This document shows, one piece after another, positions 8,233-17,501 of a stretch of 32,105 nucleotides of DNA. A program made the translations under genes and the position numbers. The notes under the pieces are model-generated. The model was not told the origin of the DNA, did not search any database, and worked only from the letters and a program-made list of their open reading frames with translations. How positions within the stretch are numbered: position 1 is the first letter of the stretch; each line of letters begins with the position of its first letter. The stretch spans positions 12,503-44,607 of the forward strand of contig PFBH01000016.1 in the NCBI GenBank assembly GCA_002773335.1, given 5' to 3'. This stretch comes from Candidatus Kaiserbacteria bacterium CG10_big_fil_rev_8_21_14_0_10_45_20 (GTDB lineage: Bacteria; Patescibacteriota; Minisyncoccia; Phycocordibacterales; Phycocordibacteraceae).

Positions 8233-10335
8233 ATGGCAAAGAGCCACATAATACGCGACATTCTGCTTGTGTTTTTTATTATTGGCCTCGTGGCGGGGGG
8301 TTCAATTTTTATTTGGGCGGCAACGTTCAAAATACCTGATATCCAGTCTCTCCACGACAGAAAAATCTCTCAGTCCGCAAAAATATACGATCGTACCGGA
8401 GAGGTGCTCTTGTACGACCTCCATAAAGACGTAGATCGCACCATCGTCCCGATTGACGAGATTTCCTTACATATTCGTAATGCAGCAGTTGCAATCGAAG
8501 ACTCTACCTTTTATGAACATATCGGTGTACGCCCAATTGCGACACTGCGAGCTGTGTTTTTGCAACCTCTGCGTGGGAGAGGTGTTCAGGGTGGGTCAAC
8601 TATCACACAGCAGGTGGTAAAAAACTCGGTACTTACCAGCGAGCGCACCATCTCTCGAAAACTTATCGAGTGGGTTATTGCCCTTCGGTTGGAGCAAGAG
8701 CTCAACAAAGAAGAAATTCTAGAGCTGTACTTAAATGAATCACCGTACGGTGGAACAATCTACGGAGTTGAAGAGGCATCACAATCCTTTTTTGGCAAAA
8801 GCGCCGAAGACGTTTCTTTGGCAGAAGCCGCGTACTTAGCGGCGCTCCCACAAGCGCCAACATACTACTCGCCGTATGGAAACAACCGCAGTGCGCTCGA
8901 GACTCGCAAAAATTTAGTGCTTTCTCGTATGTACGAATTAGACTTTATAACTAATGAGCAGTACCAACAGGCACGTGAAGAAGTTGTTGAGTTTAAAAAT
9001 CAAGTTGTGTCCGGTATACGAGCTCCACATTTTGTGTTTTTTGTTCGAGAGCAACTTGAACGCGAGTATGGCTTGCGCGCACTTGAAGAGTCCGGTTGGA
9101 GAATCATCACCACAATAGATGTCGACCTTCAAGAAATAGGAGAGCGGGTAGTAAAAGAGTACGCCACGACAAACACCACTGACTTTAACGCCGAGAACGC
9201 CGCGCTGGTGGCCATAGATCCAAAATCAGGGGACATTCTCACCATGGTTGGGTCTCGCGACTACTTTGATACCGAGATCGACGGAAACTTTAATATCGCC
9301 CTCGCAAAGAGGCAGCCGGGTTCAGCTTTTAAGCCGTTTGTGTACGCGCAAGCAATTCGCGAAGGGTACACGCCAGAGACCGTTGTGTTTGACGTACAGA
9401 CGCAGTTTTCAACCACCTGCGCAGTTGATAACTTTTCAAACGAAAACCCCTGCTACTCTCCGGGGAATTATGACCTTACCTTTCGGGGGCCGATGACATT
9501 TCGTGATGCTCTCGCCCAATCCGTCAACGTCCCTGCAGTGAAGATTTTGTATTTAGTTGGAATACAAGATGCTATCCGATTGGCTCGTTCGATGGGAATT
9601 ACCGCACTCGAGGGGGTCGAAAGATACGGCTTAACACTGGTGTTGGGCGGTGGAGAGGTTTCTCTTCTGGATCTGGTGTCATCGTACGGCGTATTTGCCG
9701 CAGAAGGCGTTCGGTACGACTACAGGTCTGTGCTCCGCATAGAAGAAAGCGACGGCAGTGTTGTTCGTGAGTACTCGACGACACAAAATAGAGTGCTCGA
9801 TGCAAATGTTGCAAATACCATTTCAGATATGCTGTCAGATAATGAGGCTCGTGCGCCGGCATTCGGAACTAACTCCCCTCTCTATTTTGCAAACAACCAC
9901 GTCGCATCCAAAACAGGTACCACTAACGACTCACGAGACGCTTGGATAGTTGGCTACTCACCAAACATCGCTGTAGGTGCTTGGGCGGGCAACAACGACA
10001 ATAGTCCGATGGTTAAATCCGTTGCTGGGTTTATTATCGCCCCTCTGTGGCGCTCGTTTATGGAGGAAGCACTCGAAAAATTTCCAAAAACACCGTTCCC
10101 TGAGCCGAGGTCAACAGTAACCGAGGCAGACAAACCTGTTTTGCGTGGAGTGTGGACAGGCTCAGGTAACACTATTGATATACATTCAATCTTATACTGG
10201 GTAGATAAAGACAACCCCCGTGGCCCCCGCCCAGAAGACCCCAGTCAAGACGCACAGTACGCATCTTGGGAGTACTCTGTAAGACTATGGGCAAGCAAAA
10301 ACGGTTTTTTACCGACAGAAGAACCCCAACTGTAG
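8233..10335 (+). CDS. Class A penicillin-binding protein (glycosyltransferase/transpeptidase)
   Basis: AAVAIEDSTFYEHIGV, RGVQGGSTITQQVVKN, RQPGSAFKPFVYAQAI, AQSVNVPAVK, SKTGTTNDSRDAWIVGYSP. ATG at 8233 preferred over TTG at 8224. Confidence 0.95.
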   Translation: MAKSHIIRDILLVFFIIGLVAGGSIFIWAATFKIPDIQSLHDRKISQSAKIYDRTGEVLLYDLHKDVDRTIVPIDEISLHIRNAAVAIEDSTFYEHIGVRPIATLRAVFLQPLRGRGVQGGSTITQQVVKNSVLTSERTISRKLIEWVIALRLEQELNKEEILELYLNESPYGGTIYGVEEASQSFFGKSAEDVSLAEAAYLAALPQAPTYYSPYGNNRSALETRKNLVLSRMYELDFITNEQYQQAREEVVEFKNQVVSGIRAPHFVFFVREQLEREYGLRALEESGWRIITTIDVDLQEIGERVVKEYATTNTTDFNAENAALVAIDPKSGDILTMVGSRDYFDTEIDGNFNIALAKRQPGSAFKPFVYAQAIREGYTPETVVFDVQTQFSTTCAVDNFSNENPCYSPGNYDLTFRGPMTFRDALAQSVNVPAVKILYLVGIQDAIRLARSMGITALEGVERYGLTLVLGGGEVSLLDLVSSYGVFAAEGVRYDYRSVLRIEESDGSVVREYSTTQNRVLDANVANTISDMLSDNEARAPAFGTNSPLYFANNHVASKTGTTNDSRDAWIVGYSPNIAVGAWAGNNDNSPMVKSVAGFIIAPLWRSFMEEALEKFPKTPFPEPRSTVTEADKPVLRGVWTGSGNTIDIHSILYWVDKDNPRGPRPEDPSQDAQYASWEYSVRLWASKNGFLPTEEPQL

Positions 10336-10336
10336 A

Positions 10337-10600
10337 CTACCGAACGTCCCGAATAGTGTCTTTCAGTTTCGGAAGTTTTGTATATAAAGCCGACAGTATC
10401 CTACCTCTATTAAGCGCCAAGGTATTTTTTATTACAGATGTTGTTTTTACGTGCGCCACATTTTGTTTTATATACACATCTTTCTTTGCAATAGAAACAC
10501 CGAGTTCGTCTGCAACAACATCAACCACTGCCTTTTTAACAGCATCATCAGGTGGAGTTAAATTTTGAAAACGAGTGAGAAAATCTCCTATTCTTTTCAT
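10337..10600 (-). CDS. Small protein resembling DUF721/DciA-type proteins
   Basis: 87 aa; VYIKQNVAHVKTTSVIKNTLALNRGRILSALYTKLPKLKDTIRDVR resembles the DUF721 C-terminal pattern; located downstream of dnaA-dnaN. Confidence 0.4.
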   Translation of the reverse strand: MKRIGDFLTRFQNLTPPDDAVKKAVVDVVADELGVSIAKKDVYIKQNVAHVKTTSVIKNTLALNRGRILSALYTKLPKLKDTIRDVR

Positions 10601-10666
10601 AATTTCATCGTGCTTATTTTCCTTTCTTTGTCTCTCTTTTAAGTCTGGTCGCTCAACACTCCATCA

Positions 10667-11767
10667 CTACTTATTCATAGGCATCACTAGACACATAAAA
10701 CCGCTATTGGGAGACTCTTCAATAACCACAGGTTTTCCTTCTCCTGCAATCTTAAACACAACACTATCTGAAGACAAAACAGAGAGCGCGTCAGTGATAT
10801 ACCGTATATTAAAATTCATACTGACATCCTCCCCCTCCATCACTGCGTCTACTGCCTCTTGAGTCTCCCCCACTTGTGTGTTTGTTGCCCCCAACAAGAG
10901 TTGCTTTTTTGACGGTGTGTTTTGTATTTCTACACGACCAAACGAGTCACTAAAAACGGAAACTTTTCTGAACGCTCGCACAGCGTCTTCTGTAAGCATT
11001 GTTGTTGTCGCCACGAACGCCGTTGGAATAATTGCCTTATACTCAGGAAACGCTCCATCGATAGTTCTTGATGTTATTTGTGCACCACCCGAAATAAACG
11101 TACACTGGTTTTCACCAACGCGAATCTCTGTTGTGTCTCCTTCAGAAATAACTCGCAGTATGTCCTGAACGTTTCTTGCGGGTATAAGCACAGGATCAAT
11201 TGCTTGTTTTGTTTTAACAGGAACCCATGCCTCAGCGAGACGAAAAGAGTCAGTTGCAGCAGTGATTAGCACACCCTCTTGAAGAGTAAGGTATATACTC
11301 GACAACTCTGGTCGCATCCCCGAAGAAGATGCTGCGAAAGAAACAGTTTTTAAAGCTTTTGTTACCTCTTTTGTTGGTACAGAAACAGCAACACCCTGCC
11401 CTTCTTTTACATACGAAAGTGTTGGGAATTCTGAAACATCGAGAGTTTTTAACTTTGCATCACCATGATCTCCACCAACAACCAACACATTATCTTTTTC
11501 AAATAGCGTTATTTTTGTATCAGTTGACGTTGCTATTGTTTGGGAAAAAATTTGCGCAGGAACAGCAACCGAACCCTCTTCTAGTATTTTTGCTTTTACA
11601 GGAATTTCAACCGACACGTCGAGATTTGTTGCGCGAACAATTACATGCTCGTTTTGAGCACTAACAACAACACAACCAAGAACAGGTAACGAGAGGTTCT
11701 TATTACTAACCTTAGACGCAGAGCTTATTGCTCTATCAATATCTTCTTTTAATATTTCTAGTTTCAT
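10667..11767 (-). CDS. dnaN: DNA polymerase III beta subunit (sliding clamp)
   Basis: MKLEILKEDIDRAISSASKVSNKNLSLPVLGCVVV, SMNFNIRYITDAL, C-terminal CLVMPMNK. Confidence 0.96.
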   Translation of the reverse strand: MKLEILKEDIDRAISSASKVSNKNLSLPVLGCVVVSAQNEHVIVRATNLDVSVEIPVKAKILEEGSVAVPAQIFSQTIATSTDTKITLFEKDNVLVVGGDHGDAKLKTLDVSEFPTLSYVKEGQGVAVSVPTKEVTKALKTVSFAASSSGMRPELSSIYLTLQEGVLITAATDSFRLAEAWVPVKTKQAIDPVLIPARNVQDILRVISEGDTTEIRVGENQCTFISGGAQITSRTIDGAFPEYKAIIPTAFVATTTMLTEDAVRAFRKVSVFSDSFGRVEIQNTPSKKQLLLGATNTQVGETQEAVDAVMEGEDVSMNFNIRYITDALSVLSSDSVVFKIAGEGKPVVIEESPNSGFMCLVMPMNK

Positions 11768-11866
11768 ATATAAACTTCTTTATTATTATACTGTGTGAAT
11801 ATGTGTAGAAGTGTATTTAACTCTTTGTTTAATTGGCGCCACACTAAGAGGTTAAGTGTCTTTCTT

Positions 11867-11942
11867 TGTGGGTAACGGTATACAGAACTGTTTATAACTA
11901 TAAAGCGATGTGTACCGAACAGTATCCCCATTTTTACCCACA
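11867..11942. promoter_or_regulatory. Pair of inverted DnaA-box-like 9-mers TTACCCACA in the dnaA-dnaN spacer
   Basis: TGTGGGTAA at 11867-11875 and TTACCCACA at 11934-11942, each one mismatch from TTATCCACA, flanking TTTATAACTATAAAG. Confidence 0.4.
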
Positions 11943-11977
11943 AGATGTTTTGAATGTTTTTCATACGTTTTCAACAG

Positions 11978-13324
11978 CTATTTCAACATAGTTCTAATGT
12001 CTGCTATCTGCGTTTTAAGGTCTTCATTTTCAACGAGGTCTTTTTTAACCTTTTCACAAGCGTGAATGACTGTAGTGTGGTCCCTTCCTCCAAACACAGA
12101 CCCTATTGCGGGGTATGAGAGGTTAAAGTCCTCTCTAAGGACGTACATAATAATTTGTCTCGGACGAACAATCTCTCTCCTCCGTGTTTTTGCATACATT
12201 GAAGCCTCGTCAACGCCATAAAACTCAGCAACCCTTGCAATAATGTTTTTTGTTGAAACTGAACGTTTTGGTTTTGTTGTTGATTTTATGACATCACGAA
12301 TCATTTCATCAGTGACACTCCCCCGCAACTGCATTTGACATAAAATAGTGTTCAACACCCCCTCAATTTCTCGAATGTTACCTGGCGCAGCTAAAGAGAG
12401 TGTCTCCACGATCTCGTCAGACAAGGTGAGGCCTATAGAAGCCCCTTTTGCTTTAATAATTGCCATTCTAGACTCGTGATCTGGTTCATTGATTGCAACA
12501 GTCATTCCGGCAACAAAACGCGACTGGAGGCGGTCTGTGATGTCTGGGATGAAGTTAGGGTGCCTATCTGAAGAACAGATCAGCTGTTTGTTGTTGTCGT
12601 GAAGGGTGTTAAAAAGGTGGAAAAATTCTTCTTGAAGGGTGTTCTTTTTAGAGAAAAACTGGATGTCGTCAATAATGAGCACGTCGTGTGATCTGTACTT
12701 TTCTTTAAACATTGGAACGGTGCGTGCGTTTATTGCGTTCATAAAATCAAAACCAAAGCGCTCAGCGGTAAGGTAAAAGACTTTTTTACCGGCAAACGCT
12801 TTTTTAATGTGATTACCTACTGACTGAATGAGGTGAGTTTTGCCTCGTCCGGTTTCTCCGTATAAAAAAAGTGGGTTGTATGCAATCCCAGGACTCTTTG
12901 AAACCGCTTGCGCTGCAGAAAAAGCGAGCTCGTTGAATGGACCAACAACAAAAGAGTCAAAGGTGTAGCGCGGGTTTAAATTGTCTGAGCGGTTTACGTA
13001 GTAATCAGCCAAAGGAAGCTCAGAGTTTGTATTTTCTTGTGGAGCTATTTTTTCTGAGCCCCGTTTTGGCTCTTGTTTTGAAACAGTGTACTCAATACTG
13101 CGGACGGTATCCACAGAATCCCGTATTGTTTTTAAAATTAACTTGCCAAAACGTTCCGACAGCCACTCTTTCGTGAGTTGGTTAGGGACCCCAACATACA
13201 CAACCCCTCCCTCAACCCTGACAATGTGTGTTTCTCCAAACCACATTTTAAAACTAGCGGGAGAGATAGAGAGCTCTATGTTTGTGAGTGTGTTTTCCCA
13301 AAGTTGTTTTGTGTCTAGTTCCAT
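11978..13324 (-). CDS. dnaA: Chromosomal replication initiator DnaA
   Basis: NPRYTFDSFVVGPFNELAFSAAQAV, LFLYGETGRGKTHLIQSVGNHI, VLIIDDIQFFSKK, GGRDHTTVIHACEKV. MELDTKQLWENTL start at 13324 preferred over the track start at 13441. Confidence 0.96.
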   Translation of the reverse strand: MELDTKQLWENTLTNIELSISPASFKMWFGETHIVRVEGGVVYVGVPNQLTKEWLSERFGKLILKTIRDSVDTVRSIEYTVSKQEPKRGSEKIAPQENTNSELPLADYYVNRSDNLNPRYTFDSFVVGPFNELAFSAAQAVSKSPGIAYNPLFLYGETGRGKTHLIQSVGNHIKKAFAGKKVFYLTAERFGFDFMNAINARTVPMFKEKYRSHDVLIIDDIQFFSKKNTLQEEFFHLFNTLHDNNKQLICSSDRHPNFIPDITDRLQSRFVAGMTVAINEPDHESRMAIIKAKGASIGLTLSDEIVETLSLAAPGNIREIEGVLNTILCQMQLRGSVTDEMIRDVIKSTTKPKRSVSTKNIIARVAEFYGVDEASMYAKTRRREIVRPRQIIMYVLREDFNLSYPAIGSVFGGRDHTTVIHACEKVKKDLVENEDLKTQIADIRTMLK

Positions 13325-13421
13325 ATAGATAGTCTGCCTCTGATTTGCTATTATACCCCTAGCAGTCAAAACACAGAACTTGCTGAAGAAAGAAAGATAT
13401 GTTAGTAAACTGTGAGTAGCC

Positions 13422-13430
13422 TGTGGATAA
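13422..13430. promoter_or_regulatory. Exact consensus DnaA box (TGTGGATAA)
   Basis: CCTGTGGATAATAC between divergent dnaA and rpmH. Confidence 0.55.
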
Positions 13431-13445
13431 TACTTAATCAATACT

Positions 13446-13586
13446 ATGTCAACAAAAAGAACATATCAACCAAAAGTGAGAAAACGAAAGACAACGCACG
13501 GCTTTTTGGTTCGATCAAAAACAACATCAGGAAAGAAAATCCTTTTAAATAGACGTCGAAAAGGTCGAGCAAAGCTGACAGTATAG
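13446..13586 (+). CDS. rpmH: 50S ribosomal protein L34
   Basis: [46 protein letters not shown]; 46 aa, missed by ORF-track length cutoff. Confidence 0.96.
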   Translation: MSTKRTYQPKVRKRKTTHGFLVRSKTTSGKKILLNRRRKGRAKLTV

Positions 13587-13915
13587 TGCGCTTGGATCTA
13601 ATGTTGCCAAAACAAAAGAGGATTAGAAAAGAAGACTTCCCTCAGAAGAAGCCCCTTGCTCGGGGCGCTTTTTCGTGGGGAACGGTTTCGCTATTTTCCG
13701 GAGAGAGTTTTGCTGTTGCAGTGATTGTGTCGAAAAAGGTCTTTAAGACGGCAGTGATGCGTAACAAGGCACGTCGTCGAGTGTATATGGCGGTAAAAAA
13801 GGTGGGTGCGGAGCCAGATGCGCGTCTACTGGTGTACCCTAACAGGGGATTTTTTGATACCTCGTTTCGTTCGATGCAAGAAGATATACGTACTTTTTTA
13901 TCAAAAAATACCTAG
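13586..13915 (+). CDS. rnpA: Ribonuclease P protein component
   Basis: Follows rpmH with 1-nt overlap (taGtg); FAVAVIVSKKVFKTAVMRNKARRRVYMAVKKV. Confidence 0.9.
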   Translation: MRLDLMLPKQKRIRKEDFPQKKPLARGAFSWGTVSLFSGESFAVAVIVSKKVFKTAVMRNKARRRVYMAVKKVGAEPDARLLVYPNRGFFDTSFRSMQEDIRTFLSKNT

Positions 13916-13957
13916 GGTATCCTTGGCACAGTAGTAAATACGGGCTACAATAACGCG

Positions 13958-14701
13958 ATGATTTCAAATCTTTTTTCTACATTTATTTATCAGCCAATAT
14001 ACAACGCCCTCGTTTTTTTGGTTGGCGTGGTGCCTGGAGGAGATGTTGGTATAGCAATTATTATACTTACCATTCTTATCAAGCTCATTCTCTTCCCTCT
14101 TTCTAAAAAGGCAATACAGACACAGATTGTAATGCGCGAGATAGACCCCGAATTAAAGCAGCTCCGTGAAGATTTTAAAGATAACAAAGAAGAGTTGGCG
14201 CGGAAAACAATGGCTCTTTTTAAAGATAAAAAAATAAACCCATTTGCGAGTATTTTTCTTATTTTAATCCAGCTCCCTATTATTTTTGGTCTGTACTTCG
14301 TTTTCTTTAACGAAGGAAAGGATGGGGGGTTTGATGGGTCTCTTTTGTACAACTTTATCTCTATTCCTGAAGTTTTTTCGTTCTCATTCATGGGCATTAT
14401 TGAATTGACCGGTAAAAGTATTGTCTTGGCGCTCATCGTGGCGATAACGCAGTACTATATTGCGCGACTTATGTCGCCAAAGGCACCTGAAACCAAAGGC
14501 ACTTCTTTGAAAGATGACTTTCAGCGTTCTATGCACCTTCAGATGCGCTACGTCTTTCCCGTTATTATTGGTCTGGTTGCGTACTTTATATCAGCGGCGG
14601 TTGCGCTTTACCTTGCGGTGTCTAACCTTTTTGCTCTCGGGCAAGAGATTATGGTTAAACGGATGCGAGACAGGTCAATAGAAAAACCAGAAGCTCTTTA
14701 A
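13958..14701 (+). CDS. yidC: Membrane protein insertase YidC/Oxa1 family
   Basis: DVGIAIIILTILIKLILFPLSKKAIQTQIVMREIDPELKQLREDFKDNKEELARKTMALFKDKKINPFASIFLILIQLPIIFGLY. Confidence 0.94.
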   Translation: MISNLFSTFIYQPIYNALVFLVGVVPGGDVGIAIIILTILIKLILFPLSKKAIQTQIVMREIDPELKQLREDFKDNKEELARKTMALFKDKKINPFASIFLILIQLPIIFGLYFVFFNEGKDGGFDGSLLYNFISIPEVFSFSFMGIIELTGKSIVLALIVAITQYYIARLMSPKAPETKGTSLKDDFQRSMHLQMRYVFPVIIGLVAYFISAAVALYLAVSNLFALGQEIMVKRMRDRSIEKPEAL

Positions 14702-14714
14702 AAAAGTGATGTGT

Positions 14715-14750
14715 GTACTAAAAAAACCGCAGTTGCGGTTTTTTTAGTAC
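14715..14750. terminator. Bidirectional terminator
   Basis: GTACTAAAAAAACCGCA-GT-TGCGGTTTTTTTAGTAC, 17-bp perfect stem between convergent yidC and the 14762-15979 ORF. Confidence 0.92.
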
Positions 14751-14761
14751 ACCGAGTGCAA

Positions 14762-15979
14762 CTATTCTGTTATCTGAAAGCCCCAAAACGATAGGTCGTT
14801 TTTATTAATAAAGGTCAGGTACGAGCCGTCTTCGCTTACGCGCGGTTGCCACACATCAATTGCAACACCGTACTCGTCTGCTATATGTAATAGCTCTTTC
14901 GTTTCGCCTGATGTGGTGTCAAAAAGCCAAAGTGTATCGGCAAAAGAAACCTTTCCCTGTAGCCAATCCTCCGGATAGTTGCCCTGCTGGTATGAATTAG
15001 GAACTCCGCATAGCACTGAAACGTTTTCTGGTGGAAGCCACACACACTTAGTGGCAATCGATGAAAACGGCACTCCAGTTGTTTCTCCTGTTTGGGTATT
15101 GAGTACTTCAAGAAAAGAAAAGTTTTGTCGCCCTGCGCTATACAGTATTAATTCGCCTGAAGGGTTGGGGTTAGCCATAAGTCCGGAAATACCCCCGAGT
15201 ATTTTTACAAGGTTTCCATTAGATATTCTATACAAAAACCCTTGCAGGTTTGAAGCCGGCGTTGTTTGAATAAACACACTTGTTTGTGTCTGTAGAGGAA
15301 CCCACGACCTCAAAGCCGAAGTGAAAATTGTCCTTTCTGTTCCCCCGTTCGGAGGTATAGAGGTTACAGTAGACCCCCCTTCATCTGTTGCGGAGACCGT
15401 TACCAGCGTAGATCCGTTTGTATCAAGCGATACATAGTCCCACACTCCCAAAAATACTCCCGTAACAGATTGCGTAGTGGTGGCGGTAGGGAGTTGGAGG
15501 TAGAAGTGTTCAATCTCTCCACCAGAGAAGAGTCGGATAATCGCTTCGTCTCTATTTATCCACAATATTTCTTGTACGCCCGGAATCGTGGTGTTTGAAA
15601 TTCTTCGCACAGTTAACCCGTCAGAGAATGTTTCGTACAGGTGTCCTGTTTCTCGCTCCATATAGTTGATGGCAATTCTCTCTTCTTCGTCTTCAGAAAA
15701 TAGAAATGGAGCACCGCCAGACGTTGGTTTTTCAGAAATCATACGCAGACGAGGCACTGGACGCGTATCAACAATTGGGTCGGTGTCCTCACTAGTGCTC
15801 CCTCCCCCTCCTTGATTGTCTGAACTATTTCCAAAGGGAAAAATTGCATCAAAAATATTTCCGGAACGTGGACCATCCGAAGATCCCCCATTGTTGCCAA
15901 GAGAAGAGAAGAATATAACCATTGCCATTATGGCGATTCCGATAACTGAGATTCCTGTTATGAGTATTATTCGTTTCAT
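14762..15979 (-). CDS. Membrane-anchored hypothetical protein, T4SS-cluster associated
   Basis: N-terminal TM anchor MKRIILITGISVIGIAIMAMVIFF, then a Ser/Thr/Gly-rich linker and a long extracytoplasmic domain; possible beta-propeller-like repeats (weak). Confidence 0.7.
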   Translation of the reverse strand: MKRIILITGISVIGIAIMAMVIFFSSLGNNGGSSDGPRSGNIFDAIFPFGNSSDNQGGGGSTSEDTDPIVDTRPVPRLRMISEKPTSGGAPFLFSEDEEERIAINYMERETGHLYETFSDGLTVRRISNTTIPGVQEILWINRDEAIIRLFSGGEIEHFYLQLPTATTTQSVTGVFLGVWDYVSLDTNGSTLVTVSATDEGGSTVTSIPPNGGTERTIFTSALRSWVPLQTQTSVFIQTTPASNLQGFLYRISNGNLVKILGGISGLMANPNPSGELILYSAGRQNFSFLEVLNTQTGETTGVPFSSIATKCVWLPPENVSVLCGVPNSYQQGNYPEDWLQGKVSFADTLWLFDTTSGETKELLHIADEYGVAIDVWQPRVSEDGSYLTFINKNDLSFWGFQITE

Positions 15980-15985
15980 AATTAT

Positions 15986-16462
15986 TTATATACCATCAGT
16001 AAAACCAGGATTGGAAAATGGATCAGTGGTTCCGCTTTGCACGGGGTTTGTTGTTGTGTCAAACGGATCTCCTGTTGGCTCAGCGGACGACCCACTGTTT
16101 AAGTTTCTAAACAAATCCAAATTTAATAGATTTGGGTTAATAATCTCTAAAAACAACCAAGAGAGGAGTAAGAGGATCAATCCGGTAATGGCGCTTTGAA
16201 TCTGTGTTCGCGCGTCAGATTTTTGCGAAAGGGCGTCTGATGTCATATAGGTAAAACCGCTTCTCACCAACATAAGCACAGCAAGTATCGCACCCATAGC
16301 AATGGCAAAATTAAAAAGAGAGTTGAGATACGAAGAAAGTGTCGCCCCTTCGCTCGTATCGAGGTTTGGAATTGGTGCCAAGCCAACAAAATCGGCAAAT
16401 GCCTGTGGGGCAAACAAAAAGACAACTGCGATTGCTGTGCCGATAAAGAAAAATAGTTTCAT
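15986..16462 (-). CDS. VirB2/TrbC-like pilin subunit
   Basis: Signal peptide, then two hydrophobic helices: LNSLFNFAIAMGAILAVLMLVRSGFTYMTSDALSQKSDARTQIQSAITGLILLLLSWLFLEIINPNLL. Confidence 0.65.
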   Translation of the reverse strand: MKLFFFIGTAIAVVFLFAPQAFADFVGLAPIPNLDTSEGATLSSYLNSLFNFAIAMGAILAVLMLVRSGFTYMTSDALSQKSDARTQIQSAITGLILLLLSWLFLEIINPNLLNLDLFRNLNSGSSAEPTGDPFDTTTNPVQSGTTDPFSNPGFTDGI

Positions 16463-16464
16463 AC

Positions 16465-17433
16465 TTAGAATGTTAACAGAAAAGAGCTCTTAACTCGGTT
16501 AAAAAGTGCCTGAAACTGTGAGACCGAAAGTTCGATAGTAAAATACCCCCTCCCCTCGCCAGTCTTTCGGAAGGTGATGGTTCGTGGGTCTTCCGGAGAC
16601 GCCTCAACAACCCGTCCGTTTGCTCGCCACTCATACTGCAAAGCGGTGGCACCCGACAGGGATAACGGGTACGCAGAGACGGTAACCTCTTCACCTGAAA
16701 GCACGAGTTCGTCGTTAATTGCTCTGTCAAAACGTGTGCCCAAGAGAGGTGCATTTTCGTAAAAAAGGACAGAAGGCTCAACGGGGGTTATGGTAATAGA
16801 CTTTTCTGCCGTTATGTCGCCTTCTCTGGTTGTAACGGTGACACCAACTGAAAATTGGTTTTTAAATTGTGGAGATGAAAATGTAAAAACATTTTTTCCG
16901 TACCCAACTAACGACGGCGTGCTTGAACGATTTATTTTCCACGAGTACACAAGATCGTTTGCAGAGACCCGAGTGCCGGAAGTGCGAACAATGTGGGGCA
17001 CCGCAACGGCAACAATGGTGCTGTCGGCGTTCGGAAGTGGCCGGTTAGAAACAAACGGAATATGGGCAGTATCTGCCTCCCACACAATATCTACGTCGGC
17101 AGGTTGTATGGCTACTGTTTTTTGACCCTTTACGACCCCGTTTTCAGTTACTGTGAGCGATACAGATGTTCTTGAGCCTAAGGGGCCAACCTCAACTGTT
17201 ATATTTTTTACTCCTACGCCTTGATCAACAGTGCGTCCATTGACACTCCACGAGTAATGAACGCCTTCTGGATTTTGCGCAAAGTAAGACGAACGCACCT
17301 GAACCACTTGCCCTGGCACAGGAGACGTTGGCACCACCTCAACGGTAAGAGGGTCTTCAAGTACCGGAAAAGTCACCGCTACTGTTGGGAGTGGCGCGAG
17401 TAAAAAAACAAGCAGTACTAAAGGAAATAACAT
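16465..17433 (-). CDS. Secreted protein with Ig/PKD-like repeats
   Basis: Signal peptide MLFPLVLLVFLLAPLPTVAVT; repeated VEVVPTSPVPGQVVQVRS...YSWSVNGRTVDQG / YSWKINRSS / YEWRANGRVVE pattern. Confidence 0.6.
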   Translation of the reverse strand: MLFPLVLLVFLLAPLPTVAVTFPVLEDPLTVEVVPTSPVPGQVVQVRSSYFAQNPEGVHYSWSVNGRTVDQGVGVKNITVEVGPLGSRTSVSLTVTENGVVKGQKTVAIQPADVDIVWEADTAHIPFVSNRPLPNADSTIVAVAVPHIVRTSGTRVSANDLVYSWKINRSSTPSLVGYGKNVFTFSSPQFKNQFSVGVTVTTREGDITAEKSITITPVEPSVLFYENAPLLGTRFDRAINDELVLSGEEVTVSAYPLSLSGATALQYEWRANGRVVEASPEDPRTITFRKTGEGRGYFTIELSVSQFQALFNRVKSSFLLTF

Positions 17434-17501
17434 ACCAAATAACTCTTACCATTATACGGCATCGTTAAAGACACCCCCTTCTTTTCCACGCACAGCCTGA
17501 C

